A DNA stretch of 64,000 bases from Poindextera sp965277425. GTDB taxonomy: Bacteria > Pseudomonadota > Alphaproteobacteria > Caulobacterales > Caulobacteraceae. This document shows, in pieces, positions 17,559-23,761 of this stretch (within the stretch, counting starts at the first letter, position 1; every line of letters begins with the position of its first letter). Both the position numbers and the translations under genes were made by a program. The notes beneath the pieces are model-generated. The model made no database searches. It saw only the letters and a program-made list of their open reading frames with translations, and was not told where the DNA came from. The stretch covers positions 310,001 to 374,000 of the forward strand of contig CBDICR010000006.1 of the NCBI GenBank assembly GCA_965277425.1, written 5' to 3'.

Positions 17559-17900
17559 GGCGGAGCGTCCGCGTTCAAAAGAAATTTGGGGGCAGTGAAC
17601 CTAGGTCGGGCGCTCGCGGCGGGTCAACAGCCAAGCTGAGGAATAGTCCGATGGCGCCTTTTCGGTGACACTGCCTATTCCTCCACCGTAGGGGGAGGGG
17701 GACCATGCGGCATTAGGTAGCAAATGGGACTAACCAGCCGGCCCTTTTTCGGGGGTCCGGGGGTATTGTTGTCGCTCACGGCCAAGGCTAGGCTGCTGAG
17801 CGACGGAAGCCACTTCTGTCTCCTGTGGACTACTCGCTCGGTGGCCGTCTGGCGTCAGCTTCTATTTCGTGGCTGACAGGCCGGTTTGCCGAGCGAGCCC
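17559..17900. other. Intergenic region: REP-like half repeat, element left end, inverted repeat
   Basis: From the ABC ATPase start to the first element gene. 17559-17680 has no recognisable coding content. 17684-17708 holds the left part of a REP-like repeat (GTAGGGGGAGGGGGACC then ATGC), cut by the mobile element that begins at 17709. Inside the element, GTCGCTCA (17771-17778) and TGAGCGAC (17797-17804) form an 8-bp inverted repeat with 18-base spacing. No ORF is accepted in the interval. Confidence 0.6.
17709..17730 (+). repeat. Left terminal inverted repeat of the element
   Basis: 22 bp, starting GGCATTAGGTAGCAAA. 21 of 22 bases match the reverse complement of the right end (21929-21950); the single difference is T versus C at position 17. 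Confidence 0.8.
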
Positions 17901-18365
17901 ATGACAGCCCCACGAACAACCCCGCGCCCGACGCACGACGCGCCTAACACGGTCGCGGGGCTGGTCAGGAAACGCTCTGAGATCGCCGGCCGGATTGAGG
18001 TTGCCCAGATACAGCTACGGCGCATGATCGCCGACCTCGACCACGTTGACGCCACGATCCGCATCTTCGCCCCTGAGATCGCTACGGAGACCATCAAGAG
18101 CCGCCCGAACCCGCCTCAGCATCAGGCCCTACGCGGCGAGGTGAAGCGGACGATCCTAGACGCGCTCAGAGAGGCCCAGCACCCCCTGACGTCGGCCGAC
18201 ATAGCCCTGCACGTCATGGCCGCCCGTTGCCTGCCAGCGAGCGACCCTGAGCTTAAGACCATCTTCGTCCGCCGCATCTGTCAGGCGCTCAACCTCATGC
18301 GCCACAGGGGCGTCGTGCGGTCGGTCGAGCAGCCAGGGCGGTTTCTTGGGTGGGAGTTAGTTTAA
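17901..18365 (+). CDS. Cargo protein with C-terminal winged-helix-like domain
   Basis: 154 residues from the ATG at 17901 (an upstream in-frame start at 17886 adds MPSEP). The N-terminal third is Pro/Thr-rich. The middle (RKRSEIAGRIEVAQIQLRRM) is predicted helical, possibly coiled-coil, carrying a heptad-like DLDHVD. The C-terminal part, EVKRTILDALREAQHPLTSADIALHV to the end, has the pattern of a winged helix with beta-hairpin. I know similar proteins only as hypothetical genes near mobile elements of alphaproteobacteria. It is the first gene inside the left end and is on the same strand as the KilA-N gene; DNA binding is inferred. Confidence 0.6.
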   Translation: MTAPRTTPRPTHDAPNTVAGLVRKRSEIAGRIEVAQIQLRRMIADLDHVDATIRIFAPEIATETIKSRPNPPQHQALRGEVKRTILDALREAQHPLTSADIALHVMAARCLPASDPELKTIFVRRICQALNLMRHRGVVRSVEQPGRFLGWELV

Positions 18366-18459
18366 AGGGGCATGGACTCTCTTTGTTCCTTTCCCCGAAC
18401 CGGATAACGGGGTACTCTCCCGCAACGATTCCCATCTTCACCGCACAACCGGAGCGCCC

Positions 18460-19251
18460 ATGACAAAGGCCCCGACGCCGACGAACTTTCCGACCATTCG
18501 CGGGCGAGAAATCCACGTCGATGAAAACAACCTGATCTGCCTAAACGATATCCACCGAGCGGCCGGGTACACGGTAAATCAGCGGCCAGGGGACTGGCGG
18601 GACAACCCCAGCACCGGACCCTTGCAAATTGCGGTTCTCGAACGAATTACCGGAAAATCCGGCAATTGGACGAAAATCGAAATGAGATCAGCTATTTACG
18701 TAAAGGCGGGACAGGGTGGCGGAACCTACGCCCATGTACTTCTCGCGCTGGCCTATGCCGAGTACCTGAACCCCAAGCTGGCCGTTGAGGTGAAAGAGGT
18801 CTTCCTTCGGTATAAGGCCGCCGACCCGGTTCTTGCCGATGACATTCTCCAACGGGCGAGCGTCGAGGCGAATGAATGGGCCGGGACAAGGGCGTTGGGT
18901 CGCAGCGTGCGCGGCACCTACACGGACACCCTCCGTGATCATGGCGCCCAAGGCAAAGATTACGGAGCCTGTACGAACACGCTCTATCAGGAGCTTTTCG
19001 ACGGGAATGCTAGCCAGTTGAAGCGCAAGAAGGGCGTGCCCGCCAAGGCGAACCTCCGCGACGCCATGGAGACCTCCGAACTTGTCTTCGTGATGATGGG
19101 CGAGACGCTTTCAACGGAGCGCATACAGGAGGAGCGATCGGACGGTGGCGAAGCCTGTCGGGTGGCAACTGGACGGTCCGCGCGATTCATCCGCGATGCG
19201 ATTGAGGCGGACCGGAATAGTAGGGCGGGAAGGCCCCGCCAGCTTCTTTAA
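18460..19251 (+). CDS. KilA-N domain protein
   Basis: 263 residues. The KilA-N domain occupies about 8-125: the start IRGREIHVDENNLICLNDIHRAAG and the diagnostic GGTYAHVLLALAYAEYLNP are seen, ending VKEVFLRY. KilA-N is a DNA-binding domain of phage and large DNA virus proteins (P1 KilA family, antirepressors). The C-terminal half has no family I can name but is charged and helical, with an antirepressor-like LRDAMETSELVFVMMGE segment. Its stop overlaps the transposase stop on the other strand (19248-19251). It probably regulates the element or interferes with phage repressors; inferred. Confidence 0.8.
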   Translation: MTKAPTPTNFPTIRGREIHVDENNLICLNDIHRAAGYTVNQRPGDWRDNPSTGPLQIAVLERITGKSGNWTKIEMRSAIYVKAGQGGGTYAHVLLALAYAEYLNPKLAVEVKEVFLRYKAADPVLADDILQRASVEANEWAGTRALGRSVRGTYTDTLRDHGAQGKDYGACTNTLYQELFDGNASQLKRKKGVPAKANLRDAMETSELVFVMMGETLSTERIQEERSDGGEACRVATGRSARFIRDAIEADRNSRAGRPRQLL

Positions 19252-20222
19252 GCCGCCGCGCGCTGCCAGTAGCCCTTCCATTGACGGCTGACGGGGTGCG
19301 CCAGCGCGGCGCCTGTGACGGCCAGATATTGCTCGCCGTTGGAGACGCGGCGGTGATCCTCGCGCCAGCCCATTTCGGCCGCATAGGCGTTGAGGTACGG
19401 GCCGGCGATATGGTGGTGCGTGCCGATCTCGGCGCGGCGCAAACGGCTGAAAAAGCTTTCCGCCATGTTCGTGCAGGCGCCATCCCAGGAATAGGCTTCC
19501 GAGTGGTTGATACGCTTGGTCAGGAACTTGGCGTGCAGCATGTCCCAGGCTGAGGCTTCGTCAGCATAGACGGTCGAGCCGGGCTCGATGTTGGCGACGA
19601 TGGTCGGAACCGCCGACGCTTCCGACTTGGCGACGAAGGGGAGCGAACGGCCGTCACGCTCGCGCATGATGACCACCACCTGACGCTTGCCGGTTTGGGC
19701 CATGGCGGTGCGACGGTCGATGCGGTCTTCCTTGCGGTTCGCGGGCTTCACGTAGCCGCCGAAATAGCCGCCATCGACCTCAACCTCGCCGGCGAGCTTG
19801 TCGGCGCTACGGGCCGCCGCAAGGGCCTCGCGCAGCTTGTGGGCGAGAACGAAGGCTGTCTTGTACTGAACGTCCAGATCGCGGCTCAGTTGGAGCGCGG
19901 CGTAACCCGTGGCGCCGTTCACGAAGATGGCGATGGCGGCCAGATAGTCGCGAAGGGCCAGCTTGCGGCTGGCGAAGATGGTCCCGCTGGTCACGCTGAA
20001 CTTGTGGCCGCAGGCGGCGCACTTGAAGCGGCGGTTGTCGGACAGATTGTAGATCTCCACGCAGCCGCAGCGCGGGCAGACCGGATCGCCTTCTGTGGAA
20101 GCCCAGCGGATCGCCTTGAACGTCTCGAACGCCTGGTCGTCCGACATGCGGAGAACCTTCGCCAGGCTCAGGGTCCGGGCGGCGGAGGAAAGGAGGAAGT
20201 GTTGGCCGGGCCGGTTGGACAT
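19248..20222 (-). CDS. IS1595-family transposase
   Basis: 324 residues. An N-terminal zinc ribbon shows CPRCGC (about 48) and CAACGH (about 69), the zf-ISL3/zinc-ribbon found in IS1595 enzymes. The catalytic DDE_Tnp_IS1595 domain follows: EVEVDGGYFGGY (first Asp), VYADEASAWD (second Asp), and the third acidic residue in the NMAESFFSRLRRAE region. Length and motifs are intact, so the protein could be active. Its promoter faces the DUF6471 gene's promoter, and no Shine-Dalgarno is visible before its ATG, so translation is probably weak. Confidence 0.92.
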   Translation of the reverse strand: MSNRPGQHFLLSSAARTLSLAKVLRMSDDQAFETFKAIRWASTEGDPVCPRCGCVEIYNLSDNRRFKCAACGHKFSVTSGTIFASRKLALRDYLAAIAIFVNGATGYAALQLSRDLDVQYKTAFVLAHKLREALAAARSADKLAGEVEVDGGYFGGYVKPANRKEDRIDRRTAMAQTGKRQVVVIMRERDGRSLPFVAKSEASAVPTIVANIEPGSTVYADEASAWDMLHAKFLTKRINHSEAYSWDGACTNMAESFFSRLRRAEIGTHHHIAGPYLNAYAAEMGWREDHRRVSNGEQYLAVTGAALAHPVSRQWKGYWQRAAA

Positions 20223-20232
20223 GTCATCAAAT

Positions 20233-20250
20233 CCGTTACGTTGGTAACGG
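20233..20250. promoter_or_regulatory. Operator-like palindrome CCGTTAC-N4-GTAACGG
   Basis: A perfect 7-bp inverted repeat (20233-20239 and 20244-20250). It covers the start region of the transposase transcript and touches the -10 box on the minus strand. Two further GTAACG copies lie at 20287-20292 and 20308-20313, on both sides of the -10 box of the opposite promoter. The layout fits repression of both promoters by one protein. Confidence 0.6.
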
Positions 20251-20278
20251 TTATAGTGACAATTCGTATCGTTGTCAA
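20250..20278 (-). promoter_or_regulatory. Transposase promoter (TTGACA-N17-TATAAC)
   Basis: On the minus strand the -35 is TTGACA (20273-20278) and the -10 is TATAAC (20250-20255), with a 17-base spacer: near-consensus sigma-70 promoter. The predicted 5' leader to the ATG at 20222 is only about 20 bases and contains half of the CCGTTAC palindrome. Its -35 overlaps that of the opposite promoter. Confidence 0.65.
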
Positions 20279-20300
20279 TGACAATCGTAACGGATATGAT
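20272..20300 (+). promoter_or_regulatory. DUF6471-gene promoter (TTGTCA-N17-TATGAT)
   Basis: The -35 is TTGTCA (20272-20277) and the -10 is TATGAT (20295-20300), with a 17-base spacer. The -10 is bracketed by CGTAACGG (20286-20293) and CCGTAACG (20306-20313). TGGAGG (20318-20323) is a good ribosome site for the ATG at 20330. The -35 shares five bases with the opposing transposase promoter, so the two promoters likely exclude each other. Confidence 0.65.
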
Positions 20301-20329
20301 GCGGTCCGTAACGATTTTGGAGGCGCGAT

Positions 20330-20557
20330 ATGGACGACGAATGGACAGACAAGGTGAAGGGAATTTTGAAGGCGGAGATCGCCCGGCGTCACCTCACCTA
20401 TGCTGACATCGTGGCGAAGCTGGCGGAGCTAGGCGTCAAGGAAACGGACGTGAACATCCGCAACAAGATCAGCCGGGGCGGCTTCTCAGCGGCATTCTTC
20501 GTTCAGGTGCTGGTAGCCATCGGCGCGCATACGGTGCGGCTGCACGAGGTCGACTAG
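20330..20557 (+). CDS. DUF6471-like small protein, possible repressor
   Basis: 75 residues. DDEWTDKVKGILKAEIARRH then LTYADIVAKLAELGVKE and NIRNKISRGGFSAAFFVQVLVAIGAHTVRL reads as a compact helical domain resembling a Cro/HTH fold. I recognise the pattern as DUF6471; function not established in what I know. It faces the transposase across paired promoters and operator-like repeats, so autorepression together with control of the transposase is the simplest hypothesis. The stop overlaps that of the membrane-protein gene on the other strand (20554-20557). Confidence 0.75.
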   Translation: MDDEWTDKVKGILKAEIARRHLTYADIVAKLAELGVKETDVNIRNKISRGGFSAAFFVQVLVAIGAHTVRLHEVD

Positions 20558-21000
20558 TCCGCCCTAGGGTCCAACGCGAACGCGGCTTGCGTCAGGTCGA
20601 TCAGGATCAGGACGCCATAGAGAACGATAGTCACGGCGAAGCCGTTCAGGATCGCTTCCGTCCTCTGGCCGGCGGCGAACAGCGGCTTAGTTGCCACAAG
20701 CGCGAACGACGCCACTAGGGTCCCTATCAGATGATAGGCCGAGTCCTTGACGTTATGCTTCGTCCTACTAAAGACGGCGGCGTCGACCTTATCCTCAAGC
20801 TTGTTAATTTCCATGAACAGATTGGCGGCGGATGAGAGTGTTATGGTTACAACGACCCCCATAAACTCCAAAAACCCGATGCCTACAAATCCGGCAAAGA
20901 AAGTGTTACTGTCGCTAAGTGTCCACGGGGCGGCCAGGACGGCAACGAACCACACGACAATCCATGCTATCAGCGCACAAACTGAGATAGCGCGGTTCAC
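20554..21000 (-). CDS. Four-helix membrane protein of unknown function
   Basis: 148 residues. Hydrophobic spans at about 5-25, 33-57, 92-111 and 118-141, giving four TM helices. A 30-residue charged loop (MEINKLEDKVDAAVFSRTKHNVKDS) lies between TM2 and TM3. No signal-peptidase site; inner-membrane location expected. I do not recognise a family. Its ATG overlaps the stop of the upstream gene in ATGA (20997-21000), so the two proteins are probably made together and may act as a pair. Base composition is clearly lower in GC than in the chromosomal genes around the element, as expected for transferred cargo. Confidence 0.65.
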   Translation of the reverse strand: MNRAISVCALIAWIVVWFVAVLAAPWTLSDSNTFFAGFVGIGFLEFMGVVVTITLSSAANLFMEINKLEDKVDAAVFSRTKHNVKDSAYHLIGTLVASFALVATKPLFAAGQRTEAILNGFAVTIVLYGVLILIDLTQAAFALDPRAD

Positions 21001-21824
21001 CTTCCGAGTACCTTCGCAATCTGTCTAGCGACCCGAACAATAGTCGGCTCGTGATTGCCCTTTTCTATTGTAGTTGAAATAGGCTTATTAGTCGAGCTAA
21101 AACGTCGTCCCTTGCGCGCTTTTGCGGACACGTTTCCGCTACCTTTTTCAATGTATTCAACCGCCTCTTTGATCTCTGGGCTATCGGTCTTCAGGCCATC
21201 CTCGCTCTTAAAGGTCTCGATGATTTTCTGAGCCCCGACCTTCTCGCGCCAAGCGATCATTTCCTCTTTGATTGACTCGCTGGTGTTCCATGGCCCATTG
21301 GGCGCGATGAATTCGAAGGTTATACTGGTAACTGCCCCTTCGTTCTCTTTGACGAACTCCCAGAAATCCTGGGAATCGAACATTGGCTCCGCTTCGATGC
21401 GGTAGGGCGCGTCTAGGACCTGGTTGTTGATGGCGTCGACCAGCGACTTCAGGATCGCTATGGGCTTTCCCACACGCTCGTCAACTTGGACGGAGACCTT
21501 CTGGCCGTCGGCATGTTCGGTAGGGTCCACGACCACCGCACATGCCTTCCAACCTTCGTGCGTCGTTTCGACCAGGCCCTCCTCCGGCGATAGGTTCTCG
21601 TCGCTCTCGACTAGACGTCCGAGCCTGCCCAGCAGGGCGCCAGCCGTGGATGAGTCTGGCGCCGGCTCAAAATAGAAGTCGTGTTTGTAATGGATGAATT
21701 TACGCTCCTCACTGAACACTCGGCTGAGATATTCTCCGCGCGTCGGGTCAGGGCCTGTGGCGAAAAGATCGCCTTGGAGATGCGCTAACAAGGACAGCCG
21801 AAATAGCTGGAATTTTTGAGACAA
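20997..21824 (-). CDS. Soluble protein of unknown function, TTG start, paired with membrane protein
   Basis: 275 residues. A TAG stop lies in frame eight codons upstream, and TTG at 21824 is the only plausible start, preceded by a GGGGGG run. No TM segment or signal. The N-terminal half (about 1-155) has alternating strands with VKVSVQ-like beta patterns and HYKHDFYFEP; the middle contains FDSQDFWEFVKENEGAVTSITFEF; the C-terminus is highly basic (KARKGRRFSS to VARQIAKVLGR), suggesting nucleic-acid contact. Size and layout recall DUF4747-type proteins, but I cannot confirm that. First gene of a two-gene operon inside the element's right end. Confidence 0.6.
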   Translation of the reverse strand: MSQKFQLFRLSLLAHLQGDLFATGPDPTRGEYLSRVFSEERKFIHYKHDFYFEPAPDSSTAGALLGRLGRLVESDENLSPEEGLVETTHEGWKACAVVVDPTEHADGQKVSVQVDERVGKPIAILKSLVDAINNQVLDAPYRIEAEPMFDSQDFWEFVKENEGAVTSITFEFIAPNGPWNTSESIKEEMIAWREKVGAQKIIETFKSEDGLKTDSPEIKEAVEYIEKGSGNVSAKARKGRRFSSTNKPISTTIEKGNHEPTIVRVARQIAKVLGR

Positions 21825-21928
21825 GGCGCGCGCCCCCCGCTACCGTTCGGGGAACACCATGGCTCAACCAATCGGGCCGCGCAAATTCGCCAGTGGGGCG
21901 GCGCGACCGCCTCGCGCCCCGTCACCTT

Positions 21929-21950
21929 GTCCCGTTTGCTACCTAATGCC
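21929..21950 (-). repeat. Right terminal inverted repeat of the element
   Basis: 22 bp ending CTACCTAATGCC; its reverse complement begins GGCATTAGGTAGCAAA, matching the left end in 21 of 22 positions. Confidence 0.8.
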
Positions 21951-21952
21951 GG

Positions 21953-22087
21953 GTCCATGCGAAGCATGGTGGAGGGGGTTTGCCGCGCCTCGGCGCCGAA
22001 GGCCAGTCCCTGGGCTATCCTGAAACGGACGCGGCCGGCAACACACCCCCTCCACCGCGTTGCACGCGGTCCCCCTCCCCCTACGGG
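21953..22087. repeat. Pair of REP-like hairpins, one split by the mobile element
   Basis: CCATGC-GAA-GCATGG (21955-21969) followed by TGGAGGGGG, and in opposite orientation CCCCCTCCA before CCGCGT-TGC-ACGCGG (22055-22069) followed by TCCCCCTCCCCCTAC. The two copies share the flanking G/C-run pattern but have different, compensating stem sequences, as expected for a dispersed palindromic repeat. The other part of the first copy is at 17684-17708, on the far side of the element. Confidence 0.65.
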
Positions 22088-22100
22088 TGAGGACCAGATC

Positions 22101-23579
22101 TCAGGCCGAAAGCGCGCGCCTCGCCTCCTGCAGCGCCGCCTCGGCCGCGCGCTGGCTCGGCTGGGTTTTCGGCATGCGGTTCCAGGCGTCGAGGGCGGCG
22201 ATCTTGTAGGCCTCGGCCAGGGTCGGATAGTTGAAGGTGTTCTCGACGAAATAGTCGAGTCCGCCCTCCAAGTTGAGCACGGCCTGGCCGATGTGGATCA
22301 GCTCGGTGGCGCCCTCGCCGACGATGTGGACGCCAAGCAGCCGGCGCGTCTCCAGCGAGAAGATCATCTTCATGAAGCCGGAGCTGAGGCCCATGATGTG
22401 GCCGCGCGAGGTCTCGCGAAACCGCGCGACGCCGCATTCGTAAGGGATGCCGCGCTCGCGCACCTGCTCCTCGGTCATGCCGATGGTGGAGATCTCGGGC
22501 ACCGAATAGATGCCGTAGGGAAAGAAGGCTGGCGGGGCCTGACAGGGCTCGCCGAAGGCATGGCAGGCGGCGATGCGGCCCTGCTCCATCGAGGTCGAGG
22601 CCAGGCTTGGAAAGCCGATGACGTCACCGGCGGCGTAGATGTGCGGCGCGGCCGTCTGGAAGGTCGCCGGATCGACGCTGATGCGGCCGCGCTCGTCGCT
22701 GCCGAAGCCGCAGACCGCGAGGTTGAGCGTATCGGTGGCGCCTTCGCGGCCGGCGGCGAACAGCGCCATATCGGCGCGCACGTGGCGGCCGTCCTCCAGG
22801 TCGATGACGCAGCGTTGCGGCCCGTCGCCATGTACGGACCTGACCCTGGCGCCGAAACGCAGGGTGACGCCGCGGTCGCGCAGGTCGTGCAGGAACTCGT
22901 CGGCCAGTTCGCGGTCGACGAAGCTAAGTATGCCGTCGCTGGGCTCAAGCAGGGTCACCTGCACGTCCAGCGCGCTGAAGATGCTGGCATATTCGACGCC
23001 GATGACGCTGGCGCCGATCACCGCCAGATGGCGCGGGATGCGATTGATGTTGAGGATATCGTCCGAGTCCAGAATGGTCTCGCCGTCGAAGGCGATATGG
23101 CCCGGCCGATAGGGCCGCGTCCCCACCGCCAGCACGAAGCGGTCGGCCGCCACGCAGCTCGTCTCGCCATCGTCGCCGGCGATCTCGACATGATACGGAT
23201 CGACGAAGCGCGCCACGCCGCGGACGGCCTCGACCTTGTTGCGGGCGAACTGGTGCTCGAGGATCTCGACCTCATGGTCCAGGGTCATGTGCAGGCGCTT
23301 GCGCAGATCCTCGGCCCGGATGTCCTGCTTGACGCGATAGGCGCGGCCGTAAAAGCCGCGCTCGCGCCAGCCCGACAGGTTGAGCACCGTCTCGCGCAGG
23401 GTTTTCGACGGAATGGTGCCGGTATGCACCGAGACCCCGCCGACGCGGCGGCCCTTCTCGACCACCAGCACTGACCTGCCCAGCTTGGCCGCCTGAACCG
23501 CGGCCCTGCGGCCGGCCGGGCCGCTGCCGATGACGATGAGGTCGTAGCGCGCCGGCGACGGCGGGTTCGACGGCTCCAT
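22101..23579 (-). CDS. sthA: Si-specific NAD(P)+ transhydrogenase (soluble)
   Basis: 492 residues from the ATG at 23579 (a TTG three codons earlier is possible). FAD-binding GSGPAGRRAAVQAAKLG (about 15-31); the region that in dihydrolipoamide dehydrogenase holds the CxxxxC disulfide reads GGVSVHTGTIPSKTLRE here, lacking the redox pair as in soluble transhydrogenases. A second Rossmann motif GASVIGVEYASIFSAL binds NAD(P); DIYAAGDVIG-like HIYAAGDVIGFPSLAS and the C-terminal dimer domain complete the fold. It interconverts NADPH and NADH in the cytosol. Monocistronic, next to REP-like repeats. Confidence 0.9.
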   Translation of the reverse strand: MEPSNPPSPARYDLIVIGSGPAGRRAAVQAAKLGRSVLVVEKGRRVGGVSVHTGTIPSKTLRETVLNLSGWRERGFYGRAYRVKQDIRAEDLRKRLHMTLDHEVEILEHQFARNKVEAVRGVARFVDPYHVEIAGDDGETSCVAADRFVLAVGTRPYRPGHIAFDGETILDSDDILNINRIPRHLAVIGASVIGVEYASIFSALDVQVTLLEPSDGILSFVDRELADEFLHDLRDRGVTLRFGARVRSVHGDGPQRCVIDLEDGRHVRADMALFAAGREGATDTLNLAVCGFGSDERGRISVDPATFQTAAPHIYAAGDVIGFPSLASTSMEQGRIAACHAFGEPCQAPPAFFPYGIYSVPEISTIGMTEEQVRERGIPYECGVARFRETSRGHIMGLSSGFMKMIFSLETRRLLGVHIVGEGATELIHIGQAVLNLEGGLDYFVENTFNYPTLAEAYKIAALDAWNRMPKTQPSQRAAEAALQEARRALSA

Positions 23580-23761
23580 ACGGCTCAAGGCAGGACTCCC
23601 ATGCGAGACGCCGCCAAGCTAGGCCATTCAGGGTTAAGGGAAGATTTGCCTTGATCGCTCACTTATGACGCATGCCGTCAGGTGCTTTTTTCCTTGGACA
23701 TTTGCATCGCGGCGACTCTTCTTTGCCGCCGGTCGGTCTGGCGCCCTTCACCTGCGGTCCA

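Larger units (their letters stand above)
17709..21952. mobile_element. 4.24-kb IS1595-family transposon with cargo genes
   Basis: Two inverted 22-bp ends, GGCATTAGGTAGCAAA plus TGGGAC (17709-17730) and its reverse complement with one mismatch (21929-21950), enclose six genes including an IS1595-type transposase. The flanks are GACCATGC (17701-17708) and GTCCATGC (21953-21960), 7 of 8 identical, allowing two extra bases (GG) after the right repeat. IS1595 elements are known to make 8-bp duplications. Removing the element rebuilds a REP-like hairpin nearly identical to the intact copy at 22046-22087. Third-position GC is lower in the right-hand cargo than in the host genes. Boundaries are seen; family assignment of the ends is inferred from the transposase inside. 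Confidence 0.75.

Noticed and set aside
21816..23474. 552-codon plus-strand frame
   Set aside because: Antisense of sthA and crosses the REP-like repeats and the element end; no homology pattern seen.
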